Of a stretch of 64,000 bases of DNA, positions 25,436 through 34,126 are shown in pieces. The position numbers and the translations under genes were made by a program. The stretch covers positions 1,178,001 to 1,242,000 of the forward strand of contig CAWAWN010000002.1 in NCBI GenBank assembly GCA_963785815.1. The letters run 5' to 3'. The notes beneath the pieces were generated by a model. The model did not search any database, had not been told where the DNA came from, and saw nothing but the letters and a program-made list of their open reading frames with translations. Numbering within the stretch: the stretch's first letter is position 1; every line of letters starts with the position of its first letter. The DNA comes from UBA4742 sp963785815 (lineage in GTDB: Bacteria > Actinomycetota > Acidimicrobiia > Acidimicrobiales > Acidimicrobilacustridaceae).

Positions 25436-26659
25436 GTGGCCCTCCTCGTCCAGAAGTTCGGCGGCACCTCGGTGGCCGACCCCGACCGCATCCGCACCGT
25501 CGCCGACTACATCGCCCGCACCATCCGCAAGGGCAACCAGGTGGTGGTGGCGGTCAGCGCCATGGGCAAGGAGACCGATGAGCTGCTGCGCCTGGCCAAC
25601 GAGGTGAGCGGCACCCACCCGGGTCGCGAGATGGACATGCTCATCACCGCCGGCGAGCGCAAGGCCACCGCCCTGCTGTGCCTGGCCCTGCACGACATCG
25701 GGGTCGACGCCGAGTCGTTCACCGGCAGCCAGGCCGGCTTCATCACCGACACCACCCACACCAACGCCAAGATCCTCGAGGTCCGGGCCGACCGGGTGCG
25801 GGAGGCGGTCGACGCCGGTCGGGTGCCGGTGGTGGGGGGCTCCCAGGGGGTGTCCACCGATCGCAACGTGACCTTCCTGGGACGCGGCGGCACCGACACC
25901 ACCGCGGTGGCCCTGGCCCACGCGCTCGGGGCCGACATCTGCGAGCTCTACACCGACGTGTCCGGGGTGTTCACCAGCGATCCCCGGGTGGTGCCCGACG
26001 CCCGCAAGATGGAGCGCATCAGCTTCGACGAGCTGTTGGAGATGACGGCCAACGGCTGTCCCAAGCCGGCCATGCGGTCGGTCGAGTACGCCCGCACCCA
26101 CGGGGTCGACCTGCACGTGCGGTCGTCGTTCACGTGGGAGACCGGGACGTTGGTCACCAAGGAGGAGCAGGACATGGAGCAGGCCATCATCTCGGCGGTG
26201 GTGCACGACACCGACGAGGCCAAGGTGACCGTGGCCGGCGTGCCCGACCAGCCCGGCGTGGCCGGACGGCTGTTCCGGGCGCTGGCCGATCGGGACATCA
26301 ACGTCGACCTGATCGTGCAGAACACGTCGGAGCGGGGCAAGACCGACATCTCCTTCACCGTTCCCCGGGGCGAGGCGGCGGCCTCGGGTCAGGTGTGCGA
26401 GGGCCTGGCCGCCGAGATCGGCGCGGCCCAGGTGGCCACCGACACCGACATCGCCCGGGTGAGCGTGGTGGGCGCGGGCATGAAGTCCAACCCGGGCGTG
26501 GCCGCCACCGTGTTCGAGACGCTGGCCGCGGCGGGCATCAACATCGAGATGATCTCCACCTCGGCCATCCGCATCAGCTGCGTGGTGCGCGAGGCACAGG
26601 TGGAGGAGGCGGTGCAGGTCCTCCACGACGCCTTCGGCCTGTCCACGCTGCCCGGTTGA
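25436..26659 (+). CDS. lysC: Aspartate kinase
   Basis: A 407-residue enzyme that phosphorylates aspartate to open the lysine, threonine, methionine and diaminopimelate pathway. KFGGTSV (residues 5-11) is the diagnostic N-terminus; then AMGKETDELL, ITAGERKATALL, GSQGVSTDRNVTFLGRGGTDTTAVALAHAL and VFTSDPRVVPDARKM. Two ACT domains occupy about residues 265-400, the site of lysine/threonine feedback in the family. The start is GTG at 25436. A gene encoding the next enzyme follows 118 nt downstream on the same strand. An internal second start for a beta subunit, known in some actinobacteria, is possible but not shown here. Confidence 0.95.
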   Translation: MALLVQKFGGTSVADPDRIRTVADYIARTIRKGNQVVVAVSAMGKETDELLRLANEVSGTHPGREMDMLITAGERKATALLCLALHDIGVDAESFTGSQAGFITDTTHTNAKILEVRADRVREAVDAGRVPVVGGSQGVSTDRNVTFLGRGGTDTTAVALAHALGADICELYTDVSGVFTSDPRVVPDARKMERISFDELLEMTANGCPKPAMRSVEYARTHGVDLHVRSSFTWETGTLVTKEEQDMEQAIISAVVHDTDEAKVTVAGVPDQPGVAGRLFRALADRDINVDLIVQNTSERGKTDISFTVPRGEAAASGQVCEGLAAEIGAAQVATDTDIARVSVVGAGMKSNPGVAATVFETLAAAGINIEMISTSAIRISCVVREAQVEEAVQVLHDAFGLSTLPG

Positions 26660-26777
26660 GGCCAGGGCCCAACCCGAACGAGGGAGGGGGATCCACCACG
26701 GCCAGTCTGGCGCCTGGGGGGCGGCGTGGCGGATATGGGATGTCCCTGGAGCCGGCGCCTCGCTACCCTCGTACGCC

Positions 26778-27809
26778 ATGAAGATCGCCATCGTTGGGGC
26801 CTCGGGTCAGGTCGGCGGCGTCATGCGCGCGGTCCTGGCCGAGCGTCAGTTCCCGGTCGACGAGCTCCGCCTCATGGCGTCGAGCCGATCGGCCGGCCGT
26901 CGTCTGCGCTTCGGTGACACCGAGATCGAGGTGGAGGATGCCGCCACCGCCGACTGGTCGGGCATCGACATCGCCCTGTTCTCGGCCGGTGGGGGCACGT
27001 CCAAGGAGCTGGCTCCGGTGGTCGCCGCGGCCGGGGCGATCGTCATCGACAACTCGTCGGCCTGGCGCATGGACCCAGACGTCCCGCTGGTGGTGCCCGA
27101 GGTGAACGCCCACGCCCTCGACGAGATCCGCAAAGGCATCGTGGCCAACCCCAACTGCACGACCATGGTGGCCATGCCCGTGCTCAAGCCGCTCGACCTC
27201 GAAGCTGGCCTGCGCACCCTGGTGGTCAGCACCTACCAGGCCGTGTCGGGCGCGGGTCTGGCCGGCACGGCCGAGCTCGACGAGCAGGTCCGCAAGGTGG
27301 CCGACGGTGCCGCCGCCCTGGCCATGTCGGGCACCGCCGTCGACTTCCCGCCTGCCCACAAGTTCCCGACCACCATCGCCTACAACGTGATCCCCCTGGC
27401 CGGCAGCCTGGTCGACGACGGGGCCAACGAGACCGACGAGGAGCAGAAGCTCCGCAACGAGAGCCGCAAGATCCTCGAGCTGCCCGACCTGGCCGTGTCG
27501 GTCACCTGCGTGCGGGTGCCCGTGTTCACCGGCCACTCGCTGTCCATCAACGCCGGGTTCGCCGCGCCCATCTCGCCCGAACAGGCCCGCCGGGCCCTGA
27601 TCAAGGCGTCGGGGGTGGAGCTGGCCGACGTCCCCACCCCGCTCATGGCGTCGGGGGTCGACCCCACCTTCGTCGGACGCATCCGGGTCGACCCCACCGT
27701 CGAGCACGGGCTCTCCCTGTTCCTGTCCGGCGACAACCTGCGCAAGGGGGCGGCGCTCAACGCCGTGCAGATCGCCGAGGCGTTGCTGGAGCGTCGCTTC
27801 AAGCGCTGA
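26778..27809 (+). CDS. asd: Aspartate-semialdehyde dehydrogenase
   Basis: A 343-residue cytoplasmic enzyme that reduces aspartyl phosphate to aspartate semialdehyde with NADPH. It begins MKIAIVGASGQVGGVM (nucleotide-binding loop), contains SAGGGTSKEL and IDNSSAWRMD, and the catalytic cysteine Cys127 in VANPNCTTMVAM; a later VTCVRVPVFTGHS contains the conserved arginine and histidine. It follows aspartokinase, so both steps are linked in one unit. A terminator-like hairpin starts five bases after its stop codon. Confidence 0.96.
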   Translation: MKIAIVGASGQVGGVMRAVLAERQFPVDELRLMASSRSAGRRLRFGDTEIEVEDAATADWSGIDIALFSAGGGTSKELAPVVAAAGAIVIDNSSAWRMDPDVPLVVPEVNAHALDEIRKGIVANPNCTTMVAMPVLKPLDLEAGLRTLVVSTYQAVSGAGLAGTAELDEQVRKVADGAAALAMSGTAVDFPPAHKFPTTIAYNVIPLAGSLVDDGANETDEEQKLRNESRKILELPDLAVSVTCVRVPVFTGHSLSINAGFAAPISPEQARRALIKASGVELADVPTPLMASGVDPTFVGRIRVDPTVEHGLSLFLSGDNLRKGAALNAVQIAEALLERRFKR

Positions 27810-27813
27810 GCAG

Positions 27814-27833
27814 GGTGCGCCGGTCGGCGCACC
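27814..27833 (+). terminator. Terminator-like hairpin after asd
   Basis: A perfect 8-bp stem GGTGCGCC / GGCGCACC with a GGTC loop begins five bases after the asd stop. No U-tract follows, which is common in high-GC actinobacterial terminators. An almost identical hairpin with the same flanks (GCAG before, GACC after) occurs at 44565-44584. Confidence 0.7.
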
Positions 27834-27968
27834 GACCCATGACCTCGGGGGGCGCCACGCGTGCCAGGGGTGGGTTGTTCTTGGGCCGGAAGACCTTTTC
27901 CCTCAACTTCTGCTGTATGCGTGCCGATGGCACCACGGGGAGTGATATCTCGCGCGTGGAGTAGTGCG

Positions 27969-30314
27969 ATGCAGACCATGACCGACGCCAGCATGGTTCG
28001 TGCAGCACCGGGCCCTCACGCGACCCGGCTGGCGGTGGCGGTCGGGATGGCCGGGGCGGGCTTCCTGCTGGCCGACGCCGTGGGCCTGCTGGGATCTCAC
28101 GAGGACGTGACGCCGGTGGTGCTGGGCGGAGCCGTGCTGCTGGCGGCCGGCTACGGGATCTGGCGGTGGCGGCCCCAGCCTCGGTGGCCCTGGCTGGCGA
28201 ACATGCTCGCGCTGGTGCTGTTCCTGGCCGGCGGGGCGGCCCGGGTGCAGCTCGGGACGCTGGGCAACCTCACCCGCAGCCGGTCGCTCCTGCCCGATGC
28301 CCTGACGCTTCCGGGCTACCTGGTGCTCGGCATCGCCCTGCTGGGCCTGGCCCGGGCCCGGCGCCGGCCAGGATCCACCGACCTGGACGCCACCCTGGAC
28401 GCGGCCATCGCCGCCACCGCCTCGCTCACCCTGGCCTGGGTGTACCTGATCAACCCGGCGCTCTCGGAGCGCCACGTGGAGCTCTCCACCCGGCTGCTGC
28501 TGGCCAGCTACCCGGCGGTCTGCGTCTTCCTGGTGGCCATCGGCGCCCGGATCGCCTTCAGCCACGACGTCGACCGGCCCGTGTCGCTGCGGCTGATGTT
28601 CGTGACCCTGCTGGCCACCCTGGCCGGCGAGACCTTCTACATGCTGGTCGACGCCCACATCGCCGATGTCGACCCCCGCTTCCTGGACCTGCCCTTCGGG
28701 CTGGCCTACGTGGCGTTGATCACGGCATACCTGCACCCGTCGTTGCGCCTGGTGTCCGCCCCGGTCCACGCCACCGACCCGGCTCCCCGGCGGGCCCGAT
28801 TCGTGTTCGTGGCCGTGGCGCTGTGCGTCCCCGCCCTCATCACCGTCAGCCGCGTCGAGCGCGGGCTCGGCGACCGGCTGATCCTGGCGGTGATCGTGGT
28901 CCTCTGCACGGCCATCGCCGCCGGGCGGCTGTTCCGGGCCCTGCGCCAGCACGCCCAGGCCGAGCGCCGCCTGGCCCACCAGGCCACCCACGACCTGCTC
29001 ACGGGCCTGGCCAACCGCAGCTTCGCCCGGTCCCACCTGGACCACCTCCTCCAGCGCGGCCCCGACGACACGATCGCCCTGATCTTCCTCGACCTGGACC
29101 GCTTCCGGCTGATCAACGACAGCCTGGGCCACGACATCGGCGACGAGCTGCTGGGCGCGGTGGGCCGTCGTCTGGAGGCCAACAGCCGGGCCGGTGACCT
29201 GGTGGCTCGGATCGGCGGCGACGAGTTCGTGGTGGTGGCGCGGGGCCTGCGCGCCCCGGACCACGCCCGCGAGCTGGCCGAGCGCACCCGACTGAGCCTG
29301 GCCCAGCGCCTCGAGGTGCGCGACCACGCCATCCCGGTGTCGGCCAGCGTGGGCGTGGCCACCCACGGGCCGGGTGAGGCCCCCGCCACCGCCGAGGCCA
29401 TGCTGCGCGACGCCGACATCGCCATGTACCAGGCCAAGGATCGGGGCGGCGACGCCGTCGCCGTGTTCGACGCCCCCATGCGCCGCCGGGTGAACGACCG
29501 CATCCAGCTCGAGAACGAGTTGCGCCAGGCCCTCGATCGGGGTGAGCTGCACCTGGCCTACCAGCCTGTGGTGCAGGCCCGCGACGGCCGGGTGGTGAGC
29601 CTGGAGGCGTTGCTGCGCTGGACCCACCCCGAGCTGGGCGAGATCGAGCCGTCCCGGTTCATCCCCGTGGCCGAGGACACGGGGTCGATCGTGGAGATCG
29701 GCGCCTGGGTGCTCGACCAGGCCTGCGCCGACCTGGCCGCCATCCGCAGCGAGGTGCCCTACGCCCAGGACCTGTCGGTGGCGGTCAACCTCTCGGTCCG
29801 CCAGCTCCGCGACAACGTGCTGCTCGACCACGTGGCCCGGTCGCTGCTCAACCGGGGCCTGCCCGCCTCGGGGCTCAAGCTCGAGCTCACCGAGACGCTG
29901 GTGATGGAGAACCTGGCCCTCATCTCGAAGCTGCTGGCCTCGCTGCGCTCGTTCGGGGTCCGGATCTCGGTGGACGACTTCGGCACCGGCTACTCGTCGT
30001 TGTCCACCCTCGATCGACTCCCGGTGGACGAGGTGAAGATCGACAAGTCGTTCATCGACGGCATCGCCGAGCACGACGCCAACACCACGCTGGTCTCCGC
30101 CATCCTGGCCATCGCCGAGTCCCTGGGCATCACCACGGTGGCCGAGGGGGTCGAGCGGCTCGACCAGGCCGACCGCCTCCAGGAGCTGGGCTGTGACCTG
30201 GCCCAGGGCTTCCTGTACTCGACGCCGGTGGGCATGGACGAGTTGCCCAGCGCGCTGGCCCACCTCGGCCTGGCTGCCGCCCCGGCCCTGACCATCGTGA
30301 CGGATGTGAGCTAG
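27969..30314 (+). CDS. Membrane GGDEF-EAL cyclic-di-GMP protein
   Basis: A 781-residue protein with seven to nine hydrophobic segments in residues 20-335, a short linker, then GGDEF and EAL domains. The diguanylate cyclase active site is intact (GGDEF at about 416-420; preceding LIFLDLDRFRLINDSLGHDIGD). The phosphodiesterase site also looks intact: EALLRW (about 546), ETLVMEN, DDFGTGYSSL and KIDKSFI. It could make or degrade cyclic di-GMP in response to a membrane signal. ATG at 27969 with GGAG upstream is preferred over a start at 27861. It ends four bases before the convergent GNAT-like gene. Confidence 0.93.
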   Translation: MQTMTDASMVRAAPGPHATRLAVAVGMAGAGFLLADAVGLLGSHEDVTPVVLGGAVLLAAGYGIWRWRPQPRWPWLANMLALVLFLAGGAARVQLGTLGNLTRSRSLLPDALTLPGYLVLGIALLGLARARRRPGSTDLDATLDAAIAATASLTLAWVYLINPALSERHVELSTRLLLASYPAVCVFLVAIGARIAFSHDVDRPVSLRLMFVTLLATLAGETFYMLVDAHIADVDPRFLDLPFGLAYVALITAYLHPSLRLVSAPVHATDPAPRRARFVFVAVALCVPALITVSRVERGLGDRLILAVIVVLCTAIAAGRLFRALRQHAQAERRLAHQATHDLLTGLANRSFARSHLDHLLQRGPDDTIALIFLDLDRFRLINDSLGHDIGDELLGAVGRRLEANSRAGDLVARIGGDEFVVVARGLRAPDHARELAERTRLSLAQRLEVRDHAIPVSASVGVATHGPGEAPATAEAMLRDADIAMYQAKDRGGDAVAVFDAPMRRRVNDRIQLENELRQALDRGELHLAYQPVVQARDGRVVSLEALLRWTHPELGEIEPSRFIPVAEDTGSIVEIGAWVLDQACADLAAIRSEVPYAQDLSVAVNLSVRQLRDNVLLDHVARSLLNRGLPASGLKLELTETLVMENLALISKLLASLRSFGVRISVDDFGTGYSSLSTLDRLPVDEVKIDKSFIDGIAEHDANTTLVSAILAIAESLGITTVAEGVERLDQADRLQELGCDLAQGFLYSTPVGMDELPSALAHLGLAAAPALTIVTDVS

Positions 30315-30318
30315 GAAG

Positions 30319-31212
30319 TCACCCGGTCAGGCGGGCGGCCTCGTCCGCATCGACCTCGGCGGGGGACCACTCGGGGGTGGACACCACCGACTCCAGGCCC
30401 TTGCCCTCGAACAGGATCTGGTGGGTCGTGGGATCGATCAGCGCCAGGCGGGCCTTGTAGTCGACGGCGTCGAAGAGCACGGGCTGGCTGGCCGGCGAGT
30501 CGAGGTAGCGCCGGGGCTCGATGCCGGGCATGGGGGCGAAGGGCCGTTGCCAGGCATCGTTGAGCAGGTCGAGCACCACCAGGTCCAGCACGGCCACGGC
30601 CCAGCGGATGCCCTGGCGATCGGCCAGCATGTTCAGGCCCTGGTAGAGGGCCATGGCCACCAGGCCGCTGGCCGACGAGGCGCGGTACTCGCGGTCCACG
30701 CCCAGGGTGGCCAGGTCCCACAGCGACGTCAGGTCGACCCCCAGCCCGTGGCGGGCGTCCAACTCGTCGAAGGGCTGGTCCCACCGGCGGGCCAGGTCGT
30801 CGATGCTCTTGAACCCCAGCGGCGACGGGCGGATGACACGGATCATGCCGGCCGCCTGTCGACGGTGGTGGTCGACCACGCACAGGAAGAAGCTGGCCGG
30901 GTCGTAAGGGCCGTATTCGGCGGCCAGCAGGTCGGGGGTGTTGCCGAAGGTCTCGTAGAAGACGGCCTGTTCGAGGTGGCGGGCCAGGTCCGACTCGGGT
31001 TGGGCGCCGTCGAGCACGTAGAGGCCGAACGGGGTGTTCCCCCGTCCGGCCCGAACGACCACGTCGTCGGCCAGCCCCGCGAGGTCTGACTCCACGTCCC
31101 CCTCCAACGTCAGGTGCTGATGCCGTAAGTATGGACGGCGGGCCAGAGCCCTGCGAACGATCGCGCGCAGTGAGAACAGGTCACCACGCGCCGTGGTTGC
31201 CCCGATGGCCAC
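30319..31212 (-). CDS. GNAT-fold acyltransferase-like protein
   Basis: A 297-residue protein. RQAAGMIRVIRPSPLGFKSIDDL and SLWDLATLGVDREYRASSASGLVAMALYQGL resemble the acyl-CoA-binding region of GNAT enzymes, particularly the larger N-acyl amino acid or autoinducer synthase-like group, in which a beta-strand pair precedes an Arg/Gly-rich turn. No membrane segment is seen. Acceptor and acyl donor are unknown. It lies 22 nt downstream of clpP on the same strand, so it is probably cotranscribed with it, and ends beside the cyclic-di-GMP gene. A signalling role is speculative. Confidence 0.6.
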   Translation of the reverse strand: MAIGATTARGDLFSLRAIVRRALARRPYLRHQHLTLEGDVESDLAGLADDVVVRAGRGNTPFGLYVLDGAQPESDLARHLEQAVFYETFGNTPDLLAAEYGPYDPASFFLCVVDHHRRQAAGMIRVIRPSPLGFKSIDDLARRWDQPFDELDARHGLGVDLTSLWDLATLGVDREYRASSASGLVAMALYQGLNMLADRQGIRWAVAVLDLVVLDLLNDAWQRPFAPMPGIEPRRYLDSPASQPVLFDAVDYKARLALIDPTTHQILFEGKGLESVVSTPEWSPAEVDADEAARLTG

Positions 31213-31234
31213 GGCGGGGGCGCAGTGCGGCGGC

Positions 31235-31855
31235 TCAGGAGGTCAGCGCGGCGGTCAGCGGCGCCACCGCGTGCAGCTGGCGGTGGGTGATGATCTCGTC
31301 CACCAGGCCGTAGGCCACCGCGTCCTGGCCCCGGACGATGTAGTCGCGATCGATGTCGGCCACGATGCGCTCGCGGGCCTGGCCGGTGGTGGTGGCCAGG
31401 ATGTCGACCATGCGCTCGCGCATCTCGATCGTCTCGCGGACCTGGATCTCGAGGTCGACCGACTGGCCCTGGGCCCCGCCGTGAGGCTGGTGGATGAGCA
31501 CCCGGGCGTTGGGCAGCGCCGTGCGCAGGCCCGGGGTTCCGGCGCTGAGCAGCACGGCCGCGGCCGACGCCGCCTGGCCGATGCAGGTGGTGGCGATGGG
31601 CGGGTGCAGGAACTGCATGGTGTCGTAGATGCCGAACAGGCCGACCATGTCTCCGCCGGGGGAGTTGATGTAGAGGTTGACGGGCCGCTCGGCGTCCTCG
31701 GCCTCCAGGAAGAGCAGCTGGGCCACCACCAGGTTGGTGACCTGCTCGTCGATGGCCGCGCCCAGGAAGATGATGCGCTCGCGCAGCAGGCGGGAGTAGA
31801 TGTCGTAGGCGCGTTCACCGCGGTTGGTGGACTCGATCACGGTGGGGACCAGCAT
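31235..31855 (-). CDS. ClpP-type serine protease subunit
   Basis: A 206-residue protein carrying a full ClpP catalytic triad: Ser97 in CIGQAASAAAVLL, His122 in VLIHQPHGG, Asp171 in DIDRDYIV. NLYINSPGGDMVGLFGIYDTM is the substrate-binding strand. It should form tetradecameric rings with an AAA+ unfoldase. No clpX or second clpP is adjacent, unlike the usual actinobacterial clpP1P2-clpX arrangement, so this is an extra stand-alone copy. ATG at 31855 starts the canonical N-terminus. Its promoter region is shared with the divergent SRPBCC-ArsR pair and is filled with GCAACC half-sites. Confidence 0.92.
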   Translation of the reverse strand: MLVPTVIESTNRGERAYDIYSRLLRERIIFLGAAIDEQVTNLVVAQLLFLEAEDAERPVNLYINSPGGDMVGLFGIYDTMQFLHPPIATTCIGQAASAAAVLLSAGTPGLRTALPNARVLIHQPHGGAQGQSVDLEIQVRETIEMRERMVDILATTTGQARERIVADIDRDYIVRGQDAVAYGLVDEIITHRQLHAVAPLTAALTS

Positions 31856-31910
31856 GGGCGCTCCTGTCGGTCGGGGTCGCGCCACGACGTCCGTGGTGGG
31901 CGTCGCATGC

Positions 31911-31973
31911 GCAACCAATCCATTGCGTATGGAGCGTAGGGGTTGCCGGGCAGAACCGCAACCAGTAGGTTGC
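31911..31973. promoter_or_regulatory. Cluster of GCAACC half-sites, probable ArsR-type operator
   Basis: A perfect palindrome GCAACC-AGTA-GGTTGC lies at 31958-31973, six bases before the ATG at 31979. Further half-sites are GCAACC at 31911, the imperfect partner CATTGC at 31921, and GGTTGC at 31941. The cluster fills the gap between clpP and the SRPBCC-ArsR unit. ArsR-family repressors bind such 12-2-12 or shorter palindromes over the start of their own operon; assigning it to the ArsR protein encoded at 32513 is an inference. Confidence 0.65.
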
Positions 31974-31978
31974 ACTCC

Positions 31979-32506
31979 ATGGATGCCCCCCACGCCGATC
32001 GAGGTCAGCGCCCGGATCCGCCCGACGCCCGTCGGGGCCAGGCCGACGATGTCGACCTGGTGGTGGTCGAGCGCCTCGCCACCATCGACGGCTCCGCGGC
32101 GGACGTGTGGAGCTGCGTGTCTCGTCCGGGCGAGCTGGCCCGCTGGCTCGACCTCGAGCTGCGGGGCGACACCGGTGAGGAGCGCCCGTTGGCCCCCGGC
32201 GCGGCCCTGTCGGCGGCGGATCCCGACGGCACCGTCCGCCACCTGCTCGTGTCCGAGGTGGAGGAGGGCCGGCGCATCGCCTGGCACTGGTGGCGCGAAG
32301 GTGGGGAGCTGTCGGCCGTCGAGATCACCCTGGCCCCGCTCGACGCGGGGTGCACCGCGGTGCGGGTGGTCGAGACCCTGGCCCGCGCCGGTGCGGGGGC
32401 CGGCGGTCGAGCCTCCGCCTCGGTGGTGGACGGCCTGGAGGCGGGGTGGGACGAGGCCTTGTCCACGCTCGGTCGCCGGCTGAGCCGCAAGCTCGGCGTG
32501 GCCTGA
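31979..32506 (+). CDS. SRPBCC/AHSA1-like protein
   Basis: A 175-residue START-like protein (VVVERLATIDGSAADVWSCVSRPGELARWL; then HLLVSEVEEGRRIAWHWWREGGELSAVEITLAPLDAGCTAVRVVETL), the pattern of activator of Hsp90 ATPase homologue 1-like and polyketide-cyclase-like proteins. These bind hydrophobic ligands; their enzymatic roles are usually unknown. ATG at 31979 lies right after the palindrome and fits the family start; a GTG at 31943 would place the palindrome inside coding sequence. It is followed six bases later by an ArsR regulator, a very common pairing for this family. Confidence 0.82.
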   Translation: MDAPHADRGQRPDPPDARRGQADDVDLVVVERLATIDGSAADVWSCVSRPGELARWLDLELRGDTGEERPLAPGAALSAADPDGTVRHLLVSEVEEGRRIAWHWWREGGELSAVEITLAPLDAGCTAVRVVETLARAGAGAGGRASASVVDGLEAGWDEALSTLGRRLSRKLGVA

Positions 32507-32512
32507 GCCCCG

Positions 32513-32857
32513 GTGGCCACCTCCCCGAGCCGCGATGCCCGGGCCGGGCTCGTGTTCGGTGCCCTGGCCGACGACACCCGGCGCCACCTGTTGCGGGCGG
32601 TGGTGCAACGCGGGCCCGTCACCGCCACGGCCTTGTCGCGCGACGTGTCGGTCACCCGCCAGGCGGTGGCCAAGCACCTGGGGGTGCTGCGCGACGCCGG
32701 CCTGGTCCGAGCCGAGCGATGTGGGCGCGAGACCCGGTACGAGGCCCAGCCCGATGGGCTGCACGCCGCGTCGGCCTGGATCGATCAGACGGGGGCGGTG
32801 TGGGATGAGAGGCTGCGTCGCCTGTCCGAGCAGGTCGGCGCCGGCTGCCCGCGCTGA
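32513..32857 (+). CDS. ArsR-family winged-helix regulator
   Basis: A 114-residue DNA-binding protein with the fold FGALADDTRRHLLRAVVQRGPVTATALSRDVSVTRQAVAKHLGVLRDAGLVRAERCGRE, a winged helix-turn-helix. No metal-binding cysteine motif (CVC) is present, so it is of the metal-independent group often paired with SRPBCC proteins. The GTG start at 32513 lies six bases after the SRPBCC stop. It probably represses its own operon through the GCAACC palindrome and may also affect the divergent clpP. Confidence 0.85.
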   Translation: MATSPSRDARAGLVFGALADDTRRHLLRAVVQRGPVTATALSRDVSVTRQAVAKHLGVLRDAGLVRAERCGRETRYEAQPDGLHAASAWIDQTGAVWDERLRRLSEQVGAGCPR

Positions 32858-33079
32858 TCAGCCGCTGCGCCCCCGCCCGCCGCGCCCGGCGCCGACCAGG
32901 GTGGGCGGTTCGCCCGATCGCGGTCGTCCGGACGTCTCCACGGCCGGCCGCGACCGTTGTCTGCGGGCCAGCCGGTGGCGGCTCCGGTGGACGCTGTCGA
33001 GTGCCCGGATGCGGTTGGTGCACCGCTCGCCCGGGCCCGCCAGGCAGACCGGGCAGCGCACGACATAGGGATCGGTCAT
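32858..33079 (-). CDS. Small zinc-binding-motif protein
   Basis: A 73-residue protein. Cys9, Cys12 and Cys20 (RCPVCLAGPGERCTN) followed by His31 and His35 (SVHRSRH) look like a zinc ribbon of the type seen in small actinobacterial and phage proteins. The rest is Arg/Gly-rich. ATG at 33079 is supported by GGAGGTGA eleven bases upstream; an earlier start at 33133 is possible but has no such signal. Function unknown. Confidence 0.6.
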   Translation of the reverse strand: MTDPYVVRCPVCLAGPGERCTNRIRALDSVHRSRHRLARRQRSRPAVETSGRPRSGEPPTLVGAGRGGRGRSG

Positions 33080-33225
33080 CGCCTCACCTCCGAGCGACAT
33101 CCCCCTGGAACCCGCCCGAGTCCCGACGACCATGTTGGGACCTGCGCCCGGTCCGGTGGTGGATGCTCAGGTATCGGCCGCCGGAGTGCTCGACTGGAGC
33201 CCTCGACCTCCGTTAGACATCCCCC

Positions 33226-34110
33226 ATGACGGCGGTGGTCCACACCGAGGGCCTGACCAAGCGCTACGGCCACACCGTGGCCCTGGACGGGCTCGACCTC
33301 GACATCGAGCCCGGCGAGGTGTTCGGCTACCTGGGCCCCAACGGCGCGGGCAAGTCCACCACGATCGCCATGCTGCTGGGCTTCGTGCGACCCAGCGCGG
33401 GCCACGCCCGCATCTTCGACCTCGACGTCGGCCGTGACGCGCCGGAGATCCACCGCCGCCTGGCCTACGTGCCCAGCGAGGCCAACCTCTGGCCCCAGCT
33501 CACCGGGGCCGAGGTGCTGCGGTTCATGGCCTCGGTGCACGGCCGGGTCGACGAGGCCTATCGGGCGGAGCTGATCGGTCGCTTCGAGCTGGAGGCCGAC
33601 AAGAAGGTCCGGGCCGCCAGCCACGGCAACCGCCAGAAGATCCTGCTGGTGGGAGCGTTCGCCACCCGAGCCGACCTGCTGGTGCTCGACGAGCCGACCA
33701 CCGGCCTCGACCCGTTGATGGAGCAGGTCTTCCGCGCCTGCGTGCGAGAGGCCCGCGATCGCGGCCAGACGGTGCTGTTGTCCTCGCACGTGTTGAGCGA
33801 GGTCGAGGCCGTCTGCGACCGGGTGGCCATGCTGCGCGCCGGGCGCATCATCGAGACGGGCCAGCTCGACGTGCTGCGCGGCCTGGCCGCGCTGCGCCTC
33901 CGGGCCGAGCTGGACGGGCCGGCGCCCGACGTGACGGGGCTGGCCGGGGTGTCCGACGTGGTCGTCGACGGGCACACGCTCGAGTGCGACGTGGCCGGAT
34001 CCATGGAGCCGCTGACCCGGGTGCTGGCCGAGGTGGGCATCCACCGGCTCACCACCCGGGAGCGGTCGCTGGAGGAGCTGTTCGTGGCCCACTACGGGAC
34101 GGCTCGGTGA
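33226..34110 (+). CDS. ABC transporter ATPase (drug/antibiotic export type)
   Basis: A 294-residue ATPase. Walker A is LGPNGAGKST, the signature is replaced by SHGNRQKI (a known variation of LSGGQ in this subfamily), Walker B is LLVLDEPTTGLDP, and the switch region LLSSHVLSEVEAVCDRV follows. The C-terminal 75 residues form the extra domain common in DrrA/CcmA-like ATPases. It overlaps no gene but precedes the permease by 16 nt, forming a two-gene exporter unit. Confidence 0.9.
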   Translation: MTAVVHTEGLTKRYGHTVALDGLDLDIEPGEVFGYLGPNGAGKSTTIAMLLGFVRPSAGHARIFDLDVGRDAPEIHRRLAYVPSEANLWPQLTGAEVLRFMASVHGRVDEAYRAELIGRFELEADKKVRAASHGNRQKILLVGAFATRADLLVLDEPTTGLDPLMEQVFRACVREARDRGQTVLLSSHVLSEVEAVCDRVAMLRAGRIIETGQLDVLRGLAALRLRAELDGPAPDVTGLAGVSDVVVDGHTLECDVAGSMEPLTRVLAEVGIHRLTTRERSLEELFVAHYGTAR

Positions 34111-34126
34111 TCGCCGGGCCTCGCGG

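Noticed and set aside
27834..27968. Cyclic-di-GMP riboswitch ahead of the GGDEF-EAL gene
   Set aside because: The region is short and I could not find the conserved GEMM helices or tetraloop pattern.
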